From assembly GCF_007748115.1 (NCBI RefSeq), contig NZ_CP036289.1, positions 5,766,001-5,830,000 of the forward strand: 64,000 bases of DNA, given 5' to 3'. Shown here one piece after another: positions 8,267-18,399 of the stretch. The notes under the pieces are model-generated. The model saw nothing but the letters and a program-made list of their open reading frames with translations. It had not been told where the DNA came from and made no database searches. Numbering within the stretch: position 1 is the first letter of the stretch; every line of letters begins with the position of its first letter. A program made the position numbers and the translations under genes. The DNA is from Bremerella volcania. Its GTDB lineage: Bacteria; Planctomycetota; Planctomycetia; Pirellulales; Pirellulaceae.

Positions 8267-10467
8267 ATGACGCACCAACCCCAGGACGACGCAATCAGCC
8301 GGTCCCTTTCGGTCAGCCTTCAGGTGGCAGAACTCGATTGCGCGGAAGAAGTTCGGATTCTTAAGGATGGCCTGGCGGAGAAACCGGGGATCGAAAAGCT
8401 CGACTTCGACGTCATGCGCGGGCGAATGGATATCCATTACGACGCCCAGCACTGGAACGTCAAACGCCTCCTGGAAGCGGTCAGTTCGCTTGGTATGACG
8501 GCTCAGGAAGTGGTCGAGACGCCTAGTAACGCTACTGCCCAAGAGCCGGTCCGGCACGATTACAACCGCGAACGAGCCCTGGTCCGCAGCGGTGCGTTCC
8601 TGCTGGTGGCGGTCGTCATTCAGGCCTGGGAGTCAGGCGGCATCGCGGCACTGTTCGGGCACGGCGAGGGCGCCCATACCATTTCGGTGCTGGCGATCCT
8701 GCTCTACCTCATTTCGATTAGCCTGGGTATCCGCTGGATCTTTCCCAAAGCGGTCAAAGCGGTCCGGCGTTTTTCAGCCGACATGAACCTATTGATGACG
8801 GTGGCCGTCATCGGAGCGATCATCCTGGGGGAATTTTTTGAAGCGGCGATGGTCACGTTCCTGTTCACGCTGTCGGAAGTTCTCGAACAGCGTAGCGTGA
8901 CCCGGGCTCGTCGTTCAATCCAATCGCTCATGTCGCTGGCTCCCGACGTCGCACGCGTGAAGACCGATGACGGCATCGAAGAAGTCGCGACCGACGAAAT
9001 CAACAACGGCCAGATCTGTCTCGTCCGGGCCGGCGAACGCATACCACTCGATGGAACGATCGTGCAGGGCGTTTCCGCGATCGACCAGGCACCAATCACC
9101 GGCGAGTCGGTCCCGGTCGAGAAAGAACCGGGCGATCCCGTTTACACAGGAACGATCAACGGCAGCGGAAGCATCGAGTTCCGCGTGGCAGGCACTTCAG
9201 GGTCGACGCTGTTGAACCGGATCGTGCGGCTCATCGATCAGGCCTATCAGCGCCGGGCCCCCAGCGAACAGTGGGTCGATCAGTTTGCCCGGTATTACAC
9301 CCCCACGATGATGCTTCTGGCCGTTGCCGTGATGGTCATTCCTCCGACCGTGCTCGGATGGTCCGTCGATTCCGCGACCACCTGGTTCTACAACGGCCTG
9401 GTACTCCTGGTGATCGCTTGCCCCTGTGCCCTGGTGATCTCGACGCCGGTCAGCATTGTGTCCGCGCTGACGGCGGCCGCGCGCAACGGGGTGCTGGTCA
9501 AAGGAGGTCTTTCGCTCGAAACGTTAGCCAACGTCAAAGCAGTGGTTCTCGATAAGACCGGCACGCTGACTACCGGGATGCCGTCCGTCACCACGGTTCA
9601 GTGCTTGGGGGCATCAACGAAGAAGTCGCATTGGCTGTGGCGGCCGGTTTGCAGAATCACAGCACGCATCCCATTGCGAAAGCGATTCTGAACTATGCCA
9701 AACAGCAGCAAGTCGATCCGGCAGAAGTCGCCCACGTCGAAGAAATCCCGGGGCGAGGCATCTCCGGGCAGGTCGACGGGCTGAAGGTCTGGCTGGGAAG
9801 TACGCGTCTGGCGGCCGAGCAAGGGATCGACGTCACCCACCTGGAAGACGGTGCGGCAAAGTCAGGAACCAACGTCGTCGTCCTGGGGCAAGGCAATCAG
9901 CTTCTGGCAACTTTCCAGTTGCAGGACGAGCTTCGAGACACGGCCACCCATGCGGTCGAGTCGCTGCATCGTCTGGGGGTCGCCCAGGTCGAACTCATTT
10001 CCGGCGATCGAACCAATGTCGTGAAGGACGTGGCCGAGCAAGTCGGGGTCGATGCCTGGAAAGCGGAGCAGCTACCGGAAGACAAGATCGGAGCGGTCTT
10101 GCGTCTGCGTCACGATTACAAACTAGTAGCCATGGTCGGCGACGGCATCAACGATGGTCCCGCCCTGGCGGCGGCGGATGTGGGGATCGCCATGGGAGCG
10201 ATGGGAAGTGATACAGCAATCGAAACGGCCGACGTCGCGCTGATGTCGGACGAGATCGAAAAGCTGCCCTGGTTGATCGCGCATGGCCGAAGAACGCTGA
10301 GCCTGATCCGGCAAAATATATTCGCTGCCCTGGCGATCAAGGTGATCTTCATCGCTTTGACGATCATCGGTTATTCCAATTTGTGGCTCGCCATTCTGGC
10401 CGACACGGGCGTTTCGCTGGCGGTGATTGCCAATAGCCTGCGATTACTGCGGACGAAAACGTCGTAA
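8267..10467 (+). pseudogene. Zn/Cd/Pb-type P1B ATPase with a one-base frameshift
   Basis: Together two reading frames encode a full heavy-metal ATPase of about 733 residues. Frame one (8267-9691) holds an N-terminal HMA-like domain with only one Cys (LDCAEE rather than CxxC), transmembrane helices, the TGES actuator loop, the membrane CPC motif (385-387) and the phosphorylated Asp429 in DKTGT. Frame two (from about 9601 to 10467) continues with the HP motif (HSTHPIAKAI), GDGINDGPAL and the last two helices. The switch falls on a GGGGG run at 9607-9611: one extra G, or a -1 ribosomal slip, restores CLGGINEE. CPC plus the C-terminal LADTGVSLAV fit the ZntA/CadA group. Sequencing error, true mutation and programmed frameshift cannot be separated from sequence alone. 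Confidence 0.8.
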
Positions 10468-10571
10468 ACGCGTGTCTGATCGGCGGTACCTTTTGCGACG
10501 CCCTTCCACGCGTTACATTGGCGGTTTCAACGCATAAACCTAGAGATCCTTACTCGGAGCTTGAATCCCCC

Positions 10572-11756
10572 ATGGCAAAGCTATCGATCGCCGACGTAGA
10601 CGTTAGTGGCAAGAAAGTCTTGATGCGGGTCGACTTTAACGTCCCGCTCGACGGTGGCAAGATCACGGACGATCGTCGCATCGAAATGGCCCTCCCTTCG
10701 ATCAAATCGGTCGTCGATCGCGGCGGCCAGCTGATCCTAATGAGCCACTTGGGCCGTCCTGAACCAGGCGCCGACAACTCGGCCTACAGCCTGAAGCCGG
10801 CTGCCGTTCGTCTGGGCGAACTGCTGGGCAAGGACGTTGCTTTCGCTTCCGATACAGTGGGAGACGATGCGGCCTCCAAGGTGGCCGCGCTGACCGACGG
10901 CGGCGTCGTGGTACTGGAAAATCTTCGATTCGAAAAGGGGGAAAAGAAGGGTGATGCCGAGTTCGCCGCCAAGCTGGCCGCATTCGCCGACATCTACTGC
11001 AACGACGCGTTTGGCACCTGTCACCGCACCGATGCTTCGATGGTCGCCGTTCCCGAAGCGATGGGTAGCAAGCCAAAGGTTGTCGGTTTTCTGGTTGAAA
11101 AGGAAATCACCTATCTTTCCGATGCCATCGGCAACCCCAAGCGTCCTTTCGTGGCGATCCTGGGTGGTGCCAAGGTTTCCGACAAGATCATGGTCATCAA
11201 GAACCTGCTGGGCATCTGCGACAAGGTGCTGATCGGCGGGGCTATGGCCTACACGTTCTCGCTCGCGGAAGGTGGCAAGGTTGGCAAGAGCCTGGTCGAA
11301 AAGGACAAGGTCGAATTGGCCAAGGAACTGATCGCAGCTGGCGGCGACAAGCTGGTCTTGCCGGTGGATACGCACTGCGGCGACGACTTCAGTGGCGACT
11401 GCAACAAGATGGTCGTGAAGGCTGGCGAGATTCCAGACGATTACGAAGGTCTTGACGTCGGACCGGAAACGGCCAAGCTGTACTCGGAATTGGTAAAAGA
11501 CGCCCAAACGGTTGTCTGGAACGGCCCGATGGGTGTATTCGAGATGCCCCCATTCGACGCCGGTACCAAGGCCGTCGCCGAAGCGATCGCCGAGTCGGAT
11601 GCCATCAGCATCATCGGTGGTGGTGACAGTGCCGCCGCGATCGGTCAGTTCGGCCTGGACGACAAAGTGACCCACGTTTCGACCGGCGGTGGTGCCAGTT
11701 TGTCGATGCTGGAAGGTCAGGCCTTCAAGGCCGTCGATATCCTCGACGACAAATAA
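10572..11756 (+). CDS. pgk: Phosphoglycerate kinase
   Basis: A 394-residue glycolytic enzyme converting 1,3-bisphosphoglycerate and ADP to 3-phosphoglycerate and ATP. The PGK signature [12 protein letters not shown] is near the N-terminus; substrate residues appear in LMSHLGRP and [12 protein letters not shown], the nucleotide site in GGAKVSDKI, and the C-terminal GGGDSAAAI and STGGGASL loops are intact. Start at 10572 matches the universal PGK N-terminus and family length; the open frame extends upstream to 10518 but that part looks non-coding. A strong hairpin terminator follows at 11788-11819, so it is probably monocistronic. Its product class, 3-phosphoglycerate, is also the acceptor of GpgS. 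Confidence 0.97.
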   Translation: MAKLSIADVDVSGKKVLMRVDFNVPLDGGKITDDRRIEMALPSIKSVVDRGGQLILMSHLGRPEPGADNSAYSLKPAAVRLGELLGKDVAFASDTVGDDAASKVAALTDGGVVVLENLRFEKGEKKGDAEFAAKLAAFADIYCNDAFGTCHRTDASMVAVPEAMGSKPKVVGFLVEKEITYLSDAIGNPKRPFVAILGGAKVSDKIMVIKNLLGICDKVLIGGAMAYTFSLAEGGKVGKSLVEKDKVELAKELIAAGGDKLVLPVDTHCGDDFSGDCNKMVVKAGEIPDDYEGLDVGPETAKLYSELVKDAQTVVWNGPMGVFEMPPFDAGTKAVAEAIAESDAISIIGGGDSAAAIGQFGLDDKVTHVSTGGGASLSMLEGQAFKAVDILDDK

Positions 11757-11787
11757 CGTCGAACAAATCGCATCGATCGAATATCTT

Positions 11788-11819
11788 AAAGCGGTCCTGG
11801 CATCCAGGGCCGCTTTTTT
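11788..11819 (+). terminator. Rho-independent terminator of pgk
   Basis: A 13-bp stem (AAAGCGGTCCTGG / CCAGGGCCGCTTT, one G-U pair) with a 4-6 nt loop runs straight into a T6 tract. It lies about 30 nt after the pgk stop. Confidence 0.9.
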
Positions 11820-11837
11820 CATCGACAGGAGTTCTAT

Positions 11838-12389
11838 ATGAATGCCGTTACCCCTATCCTGCGCCTGCACGAACATCGCATTTGGGCAACCCATCACTTG
11901 TTGGAAGCATGCCGTCCACTGAGCGACGAACAACTACATCAGCCCCACGAGATCGGCCAAGGCACTCTCTGGCGGACCCTTTGTCACCTGTATGCCGCCG
12001 AATATGTCTGGCTGGCGGCACTGCAAGGGACCGACGATGCCGTTGCCCCAGGCGATGTTGCCGGAAAGCTGCCAGGCAACCAGGAAGGGGAGGGGGCCGC
12101 GACATCCCTCACAACATTGATTGAACGTTGGCAGCAGCTCGATCAGCGCTGGAGCGATTACCTCGACGCGCTGACGCCTGAGGACCTCGAGAAAACGATC
12201 TACCGCATAAGTTCCAGCAGCTACCAGGGGCAGAGGATTGGTTCGCAAGCGATGGACGTTCTGTTGCACGTCGCCACGCACGCCCATTACACGACCGCCC
12301 AGGCCATCAATATGTTGCGACATTGCGGCCTGTCAGACTTGCCCCCCTCGATGTTGATTACCCTGGCCCGCAGCCAGGCTGTCGCCTAA
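11838..12389 (+). CDS. DinB/YfiT-like four-helix metalloenzyme fold protein
   Basis: A 183-residue cytosolic protein of the DinB-like superfamily. Its three-histidine metal site appears as the His in LCHLYAAEYVW and the HxxxH in HVATHAHYTTAQ near the C-terminal helix. Members include thiol-dependent transferases and uncharacterised stress proteins; the substrate cannot be told from sequence. A GACAGGAG site precedes the ATG. It lies downstream of the pgk terminator and 39 nt before crcB, so the two may share a transcript. Confidence 0.75.
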   Translation: MNAVTPILRLHEHRIWATHHLLEACRPLSDEQLHQPHEIGQGTLWRTLCHLYAAEYVWLAALQGTDDAVAPGDVAGKLPGNQEGEGAATSLTTLIERWQQLDQRWSDYLDALTPEDLEKTIYRISSSSYQGQRIGSQAMDVLLHVATHAHYTTAQAINMLRHCGLSDLPPSMLITLARSQAVA

Positions 12390-12428
12390 GCTGAAGTCCA
12401 ATCATAGAAAGCATTTCGGACAAGCCTC

Positions 12429-12842
12429 ATGACAAAAGTCATCCTCATACTGACCATCGCACTCTTTGGCGCACTGGGGGCCCTAGGTCGCGTTTATGTG
12501 GGAACGTTCGTCCAAGGCTACGTCCCCGAACTGGACGCCGTGAAATTCCCGCTGGGCACGTTAACAGTGAATGTGCTGGGATGCCTGGTGTTTGGCTTTC
12601 TGGGGTATCTGGGAAACCACCACGAAGTGCTTCCGGCATTTTGGCGAACCGTGCTGCTTTCCGGCTTTCTCGGATCTTTTACGACCTTCTCGACGTTTGG
12701 TTTCGAAACGGTGCTGCTCTACCAAGACGCACCATACGGGAAGGTTTATCTGGCGGCGGCAAATGTCCTTTTGAACGTCACCTTGGGGATTAGTGCCATC
12801 CTGCTGGGACTACAACTGGGACGATTCTGGACGGGGAATTGA
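12429..12842 (+). CDS. crcB: CrcB/Fluc fluoride channel
   Basis: A 137-residue four-helix membrane protein matching the fluoride exporter family. Features are the N-terminal GALGALGRVY, the break-helix segment GTLTVNVLGC and the signature GFLGSFTTFSTFGFE. Fluc channels work as antiparallel dimers to expel F-. I looked for a crcB-type fluoride riboswitch in the 39-nt gap upstream and saw none. Confidence 0.95.
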   Translation: MTKVILILTIALFGALGALGRVYVGTFVQGYVPELDAVKFPLGTLTVNVLGCLVFGFLGYLGNHHEVLPAFWRTVLLSGFLGSFTTFSTFGFETVLLYQDAPYGKVYLAAANVLLNVTLGISAILLGLQLGRFWTGN

Positions 12843-13043
12843 TGGTCGACCTGGCTATATGCGATGGATTTGTTGTGGGCAGATGAAGAATGCGCTAATT
12901 GCATTTGCGCCACAATTGGTAGCCGAGGAAGTCGTCTACAATGCACGCTCGATGCATTGTCCCATTCGCCTGCAAGGTCCGGATGGTTCTAGAAACCCGT
13001 TGATCGTCTTGCGGACCGATCAACCTGACTCCCACGGTTAGCG

Positions 13044-15161
13044 ATGACTTTTGGCTCTATGATTTGGGCAAATTCGAGACGTTTGGCCTCGTTCATTTTT
13101 GTGGCGATCCTATGCTTTGGCGTGACCGGCTGCGGCGGTTGCGGAGGGGATTCCCCAGCGAGCAAGCTGGCGCGATTCGACCTCAACCGGGGTGGCGGCG
13201 GAGACGAGGAAGAGAAGAAGCCTGCTCCGGCCAAGAAGCCAGCGCAACAAGAGAAGAAGCCTGCCGCAAAAACACCTGCGGCCGAGAAGCCAGCGGAAGA
13301 GAAACCCGCCAAGAAAGCGACGACTGAGAGCAAACCAGCGGAGAAGACCGCAGCAGCTCCCGAGTCGAAGCCAACATCGCAACCAGCCGAACCGATGACG
13401 CCAGCAGCCACTCCGGCAGTCGGCACGGTTGCTCCTACGGAAACTTCAACATCGCAGATTCCTGGTGCCCGAGATCGTTTCGCGATCCTGGAAGGCTTCA
13501 AGCTACAGCCGGTTCATGGCGACCGCGTGCAAACGAAAGCCCGGTCGCGAGCCGTACTGCATATTCTCGGTCAAGCATTGGCCCAGCAGATTGCCGATAA
13601 TCAAACAATCCCGGCCGCTTCTCCGGCCAACAAGCAAGGGCGGCAACTGCTGAGTTGGCGGGTGCACTTGCTTCCGTACCTCGGCTACGACGATCTGTAC
13701 AGCAAGTTCAACCTCAACGAGCCATGGGACAGCCCGCACAACATTAAACTCGCAGCGGAAAAGCCGTACGCATACATGACGCCTGACACGCCGGACGACC
13801 GCACGAATTTCGTGTTTGTGACCGGTCCGACATGCGCGGTGAACGAGCGTCGTGCCAACCCGATCAGTTCGCTCAGTCCGCGCGGTCTTCACAACGCCGT
13901 CATTGCCGTAGAAGTCGCCGATCCAGCCAATCGCGTCGTTTGGACCAAACCAGAAGATTTGAAGTTCGATCCCTCGGCGCCGGCCAATGCAATCACAGGC
14001 TGGCCGGACAGTCGGTTCTTCGCCCTCACAGGCGATGGTGTCGTGCATGAATTTCCCGTCATCAGCAACGACCACCTCAATCGCTTGTTCGTGGTCAGTA
14101 ACCCAATCAACTTGGGTGAAGTTGCTTCGAGCGTTCCTCAACGCGAAAGCAGCCCGGCAAGCGGTACCCCATCATCCACTTCGATGACCTCCACCGAGCC
14201 GCTTGCTGCTCCTATATCGCGAAACGACCTGGACCCGTCGAAGCTTCCTCTACCATCGCGTCTTGCCATTGACAGCGCGACGGTCGAACTGAGACGCCTG
14301 TTCCAGAACGAAGCCCGCAATGCCGACCAGGACAAGAAGAAGGAAGAAATCGCCGAGAAGCTGCTTCAGCATGCGGAATACCTCAAGGACGATCCCGCGA
14401 AACAATTCGCGGCACTCCAGATTGCTTATCGCTTTGCCATTCTCGCCAAGAGCCCCGTTCTGCTCAAAGATTCGTTCGACAAACTGCAAGAAAAATTCCA
14501 AGTCGACAGCTTCAGTTCGGACTTGTACACCGTACGTTTCGGTGCTGAAAACCTGCAGAAGATTCCTGCTCACGAGTTGCCTCAGTTCCGCGCCCTTGCC
14601 AAGTCGATCTTGGAGCGTGCCGAGCAAGAGAACAACTTCGAAGCGATGGACCAACTGATTCAGATTGGTTCCCGTTACGCCGCAAGCCAGAACGACAAAA
14701 AGACCATCTCCGAACTAGACACCCTGAAGGCCAGACTCCAAGCGTCACGCAAGGATTACGACGCCATCCAGGCTCGCTTCCTGTCGCTTGAAGTACCTTC
14801 GCTAGACGAAGAAGGAAACTTGATGGTCGGCAAGTATTGGTGCGTGCATCGTAATAACTGGGAAAAGGGTTTCGAGTTTCTGCTCCACAGCAACGACGAT
14901 CGTTTCGAGTATCTCGCGGAGACCGAGCGTACGTCGCCCATCGACCCTCGAATTCAATTCCGGATTGCCGAAGGCTGGTGGGACATCGGCATCTCCAGCC
15001 CTCCTGGTGCCGAACGCAACAAGTTCCTGGGTCGCGCCGCCCAGTGGTACCAGAAGGCCGACGACAACATGAAAGACTCGATCGAAAAGGTCACCGCCCA
15101 GCAGCGACTGCAAGAGTTCACGCGGCTGACCGGCGTCAAAGACATCCCTGCTTTGCACTAG
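13044..15161 (+). CDS. DUF1559-containing lipoprotein with an Ala/Lys/Pro-rich linker
   Basis: A 705-residue exported protein. Residues 1-32 form a signal peptide with a lipobox-like end (FGVTGCGG), suggesting a lipoprotein. A low-complexity region rich in Ala, Lys, Pro and Glu (about 50-130) resembles an envelope-spanning linker. Then comes a DUF1559-like domain (LSWRVHLLPYLGYDDLYSKF, then EPWDSPHN), and from about residue 410 an alpha-helical C-terminal half that may form TPR-like repeats. DUF1559 is a planctomycete hallmark usually found in pilin-like proteins; here it lacks the pilin N-terminus. Function unknown. The 200 bp upstream hold no convincing gene. Confidence 0.75.
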   Translation: MTFGSMIWANSRRLASFIFVAILCFGVTGCGGCGGDSPASKLARFDLNRGGGGDEEEKKPAPAKKPAQQEKKPAAKTPAAEKPAEEKPAKKATTESKPAEKTAAAPESKPTSQPAEPMTPAATPAVGTVAPTETSTSQIPGARDRFAILEGFKLQPVHGDRVQTKARSRAVLHILGQALAQQIADNQTIPAASPANKQGRQLLSWRVHLLPYLGYDDLYSKFNLNEPWDSPHNIKLAAEKPYAYMTPDTPDDRTNFVFVTGPTCAVNERRANPISSLSPRGLHNAVIAVEVADPANRVVWTKPEDLKFDPSAPANAITGWPDSRFFALTGDGVVHEFPVISNDHLNRLFVVSNPINLGEVASSVPQRESSPASGTPSSTSMTSTEPLAAPISRNDLDPSKLPLPSRLAIDSATVELRRLFQNEARNADQDKKKEEIAEKLLQHAEYLKDDPAKQFAALQIAYRFAILAKSPVLLKDSFDKLQEKFQVDSFSSDLYTVRFGAENLQKIPAHELPQFRALAKSILERAEQENNFEAMDQLIQIGSRYAASQNDKKTISELDTLKARLQASRKDYDAIQARFLSLEVPSLDEEGNLMVGKYWCVHRNNWEKGFEFLLHSNDDRFEYLAETERTSPIDPRIQFRIAEGWWDIGISSPPGAERNKFLGRAAQWYQKADDNMKDSIEKVTAQQRLQEFTRLTGVKDIPALH

Positions 15162-15304
15162 GATTGAGACAACCCTCTCATTTATCGCGGTTATAGCGAT
15201 CGATTCGATTGCCGCAGCCAAGGTAAACTTTTCCGCTTGTTTGTGGCGAAGTCTAGATTGATATCGCTCAATCGCAGATTTCCCTCAGCAAGGATTGGTT
15301 TCGT

Positions 15305-16930
15305 ATGGCATCCGGTGGCGGGCACTATGATTGCGTCGTAATCGGCGCTGGACACAATGGTTTAATAACCGCCGCGTATCTGGCCAAATCAGGCAAGAAA
15401 GTCGCCGTGCTCGAACGGCGGCACGTACTAGGGGGCTGTTCGACCAGCGAAGAACTATGGCCCGGCTTCAAGGTCTCAACCGCCTCTTATGTGGTTAGTT
15501 TGCTTCTGCCAGAGATCATTCGCGACCTAAAGCTGAAGCAAAACGGCCTGAAGATCCTGCCCCGCGATCCGGCCTCGTTCACCCCTACCGACGACGGTCG
15601 CTACTTGCTGCTGGGGCATGACGTCAATTCCAATACGAAGGAAATCGCGAAGTTCAGCCAGCAGGACGCCCAGCAGTATCCGAAGTACAACGAACTTCTG
15701 GAACGCATCGCCGCGGTCGTCGAACCGATTCTGATGAAGACGGCACCTGATCCGCTGCCGATGCCCAAGGACTGGCGTAGCGTCTCGCTAACCAAAAAGA
15801 TTCGCGATACATCACGCCTGTGGAGCTTCTACCAGACGTTTGGCAAACTCGGAGGCGAGATCCCCGAAGCGATTGAGCTTCTCTCAGGCGCTGCTCGGCC
15901 GATCCTCGAACGATGGTTCGAAAGCGAGCCGCTGCGGGCAACGCTCGCCACCGACGCGATCATTGGCGCGTTCGCATCGATCTCTGCACCAGGCACCGCC
16001 TATGTGCTGCTGCACCACGTGATGGGGGAAGCTGGCGGCAAGCGAGGCGTGTGGGGTTTCGTCGAAGGGGGCATGGGCGGCATCGCCACGGCATTGGCCA
16101 AAACATGCGAAGAATTGGGCGTGACGATCGTCCGCGAAGCCCCCGTCGCCAAGATCCACACCAGCGAGCGGAGTATCCAAGGAGTCGAACTGGAAGATGG
16201 CACCACCTACGAGGCCAAGGTCGTGGCTTCCAGCGTCGACGCCAACCTAACGTTCCGCAAGTTCCTTTCGCCCGATCAACTGCCGGCCGACTTCCTGCGG
16301 GCTGTTTCGAACATCGACTACGCTTCCGCTTCGGCGAAGATCAACCTGGCCCTGGCCGAGCCGCCGCAGTTTACCGCTTATCCCGAAACGGGTCTCAGTC
16401 CGATTCATCGCGGCACGATGCATATCTCTCCGACGATGGACTACATCGAACGCGCTTACGACGACGCCAAGTATGGCCGGGCGAGTGAAGAGCCGATTCT
16501 CGAAATGACCATGCCCACGTCGGTCGACAAAACGATTGCGCCGGAAGGAAAGCATATCCTGTCGATCTTCGTTCAATACGCTCCTTATAAACTGCGGGAC
16601 GCCAACTGGGACGACGTCAAAGAATCGTTTGCCGATCGCTGCATTGCCAAGATCGGACAGTACGCACCAAACGTGCCTGGGGCGGTCATGCATCGCCAGG
16701 TGCTCTCGCCGCTGGACCTTGAACGCGTCTACGGGCTGACGGGGGGGAACATCATGCAAGGAGCGATGAACTTCAACCAGTTGTTCGCCATGCGTCCGAT
16801 CCCAGGCTGGGCCGATCATCGCACGCCGGTGAAAGGTTTGTACCTCTGCGGAGCAGCCAGCCACCCAGGCGGTGGCGTGATGGGAGCCTGCGGCAAGAAC
16901 GCCGCTGTCGAGATCCTACGCGACTACTAA
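15305..16930 (+). CDS. FAD-dependent oxidoreductase, phytoene-desaturase / PYROXD2-like
   Basis: A 541-residue flavoprotein. The N-terminal dinucleotide-binding fold is VVIGAGHNGLITAAYLA with the following acidic residue in AVLERR. The second flavin motif near the C-terminus is GLYLCGAASHPGGGVMGACG, typical of carotenoid desaturase relatives and PYROXD2. No carotenoid genes are nearby, so the substrate is unknown. AAGGA upstream supports the ATG at 15305. Its stop overlaps the stop of the convergent CBM9-like gene by three bases (16928-16930 against 16927-16929). Confidence 0.85.
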   Translation: MASGGGHYDCVVIGAGHNGLITAAYLAKSGKKVAVLERRHVLGGCSTSEELWPGFKVSTASYVVSLLLPEIIRDLKLKQNGLKILPRDPASFTPTDDGRYLLLGHDVNSNTKEIAKFSQQDAQQYPKYNELLERIAAVVEPILMKTAPDPLPMPKDWRSVSLTKKIRDTSRLWSFYQTFGKLGGEIPEAIELLSGAARPILERWFESEPLRATLATDAIIGAFASISAPGTAYVLLHHVMGEAGGKRGVWGFVEGGMGGIATALAKTCEELGVTIVREAPVAKIHTSERSIQGVELEDGTTYEAKVVASSVDANLTFRKFLSPDQLPADFLRAVSNIDYASASAKINLALAEPPQFTAYPETGLSPIHRGTMHISPTMDYIERAYDDAKYGRASEEPILEMTMPTSVDKTIAPEGKHILSIFVQYAPYKLRDANWDDVKESFADRCIAKIGQYAPNVPGAVMHRQVLSPLDLERVYGLTGGNIMQGAMNFNQLFAMRPIPGWADHRTPVKGLYLCGAASHPGGGVMGACGKNAAVEILRDY

Positions 16931-17580
16931 CGGACCAACTCCAACGTCGTCCAGATGCTGGGATCTTCGTCGATTGGGAACTGCGTGTTAACGCTTTGCG
17001 TTTGCCATCCCAGTTCGCGATCCATCACGGCGTAAAAGAAGCCGAGTTTGTCGTACTCGCTCGGGTCGTACCCGGTCAGGCTGGTCGCCGGTACGCAGCA
17101 CTCCAAAAGGTAGCCATCCTTGGTCAGCGTTCCCCGCACCCGCAAATCGCCGGGGCGGACCGGGTTGGCGTTCTCTCGCGCGCGATTGATCAACAGCTGA
17201 TCCCCAACCGGGTCGCGATAGCTGGGGCCGGCACCGATGGGCAGGAAAGCAAAGCGATGACAGAACCGCGTCGCGCGGTGCACGTTGTGCGTGGCCCTGG
17301 TATCGATCCAAAGCTGAAAGCCGTCACTCTCGTCGACGCGACTCTCGCGGCACCACACCGGCTGCCGCTTTCCGGAGACAAGCACCGAGAAAGAAACGCC
17401 ACGCTCGTTCCACCCACCCCGGACGTCGGCAAACTGCTTTCGGCTGTCGAGTTCTCCGAATCCGCGCAGCTTGTACTGCTCGGAGTAATCCAGTGGCTTT
17501 TGCTGCCAGATCTTCTCGCGATAGTTCAGCGGGACCGAATACTGAAACAGGAAGGATGGTGAGAGAACCGATTTCGCCAT
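16927..17580 (-). CDS. CBM9/DOMON-like carbohydrate-binding domain protein
   Basis: A 217-residue protein without an evident signal peptide. It reads as a single beta-sandwich like family 9 carbohydrate-binding modules: DGFQLWIDTRATHN, DGYLLECCVPATSL and LGFFYAVMDREL match the pattern seen at the end of the 1024-residue protein at 24651-27725. It follows btaB on the same strand with a 57-nt gap, but no functional link to betaine lipids is evident. Binding partner unknown. Confidence 0.6.
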   Translation of the reverse strand: MAKSVLSPSFLFQYSVPLNYREKIWQQKPLDYSEQYKLRGFGELDSRKQFADVRGGWNERGVSFSVLVSGKRQPVWCRESRVDESDGFQLWIDTRATHNVHRATRFCHRFAFLPIGAGPSYRDPVGDQLLINRARENANPVRPGDLRVRGTLTKDGYLLECCVPATSLTGYDPSEYDKLGFFYAVMDRELGWQTQSVNTQFPIDEDPSIWTTLELVR

Positions 17581-17637
17581 GGGCTTGACTATTTCGCTAG
17601 TGGAAGTTCCATTTGGCTATCGTCGCCGGGCTCGGAG

Positions 17638-18372
17638 CTACGCTTCGCGCTTCGTGCCGGTGAAGATGTAGTACGGCGTCTTGAACCATAACAAGTAAGG
17701 AACCTTGGCGCGATTCTCTTCCAGTTTGGTGGTTTCAAAGTGACGCTGCAAATAGGGAACGTGATCGCGTGACGGAAAGACATTGTCCGACGCGAACCAT
17801 ACCGGCCAAAAGCTTCGCGTGAACCAAGGATGACGCTTGAGCGACTCGTCGGGGAACTTTCGTGAAACGTAGAAATCAACCACGCCGATCGTTCCGCCTG
17901 GCTTCAAGATTCGCAGCGCGTTGTCAATTGCCGCGAACCAATCAGGGATCATCGTCAGCGAGTAAGAGAACGTCACGACGTCGGCGTAACCTTCGTCAGG
18001 CGTCCAGGTCGTGGCGTCCGCTTCCACCGTTTTCACGTTGTTCCAACCGCGCTGCTGGATGCGGTCGTCACACACCTTCAACAGCGACGAAGCCAGATCG
18101 ACCACGTATGCCTGTTTCAACTGGCCGACGCGATCGGAAATGAATTCCAGATTCGAGCCTGTACCGCCCCCCATATCGACCCACACGGCATCTTGCGGGG
18201 GTTCGATCGAGCGGTACATCTCTTCTCGCCCTTTGAGCAGGCGTTTGCGAAAATCGTCGTACGCGCCCGCCTGACCGCTGTAGAAACTATCAAGGCGCTC
18301 TGCGTGGTTGTCCCCTTTCACCGGCTTTACGGCCAGGTGATACAGGACTTTCAGGTCCGAAGCCAGACTCAT
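17638..18372 (-). CDS. btaB: Betaine-lipid N-methyltransferase BtaB
   Basis: A 244-residue class I SAM methyltransferase. SAM motif I is [14 protein letters not shown], the acidic residue following in AYVVDLASS, with [15 protein letters not shown] as motif III. The N-terminal [20 protein letters not shown] is characteristic of BtaB, which trimethylates diacylglyceryl-homoserine to the betaine lipid DGTS. It lies 27 nt after btaA, giving the usual btaA-btaB operon order. Confidence 0.88.
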   Translation of the reverse strand: MSLASDLKVLYHLAVKPVKGDNHAERLDSFYSGQAGAYDDFRKRLLKGREEMYRSIEPPQDAVWVDMGGGTGSNLEFISDRVGQLKQAYVVDLASSLLKVCDDRIQQRGWNNVKTVEADATTWTPDEGYADVVTFSYSLTMIPDWFAAIDNALRILKPGGTIGVVDFYVSRKFPDESLKRHPWFTRSFWPVWFASDNVFPSRDHVPYLQRHFETTKLEENRAKVPYLLWFKTPYYIFTGTKREA

Positions 18373-18399
18373 CCGATGCTCCTCAAAGATTGGCGTGAC

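Noticed and set aside
10518-10571. Longer N-terminus of phosphoglycerate kinase
   Set aside because: The extension does not resemble PGK, whose conserved start is at 10572.
12390-12428. Possible fluoride riboswitch before crcB
   Set aside because: The gap is only 39 nt and lacks the conserved crcB-motif pseudoknot elements.
12793-13041. 82-codon open frame between crcB and the DUF1559 gene
   Set aside because: It starts inside crcB in another frame, has no ribosome site and no recognisable content.
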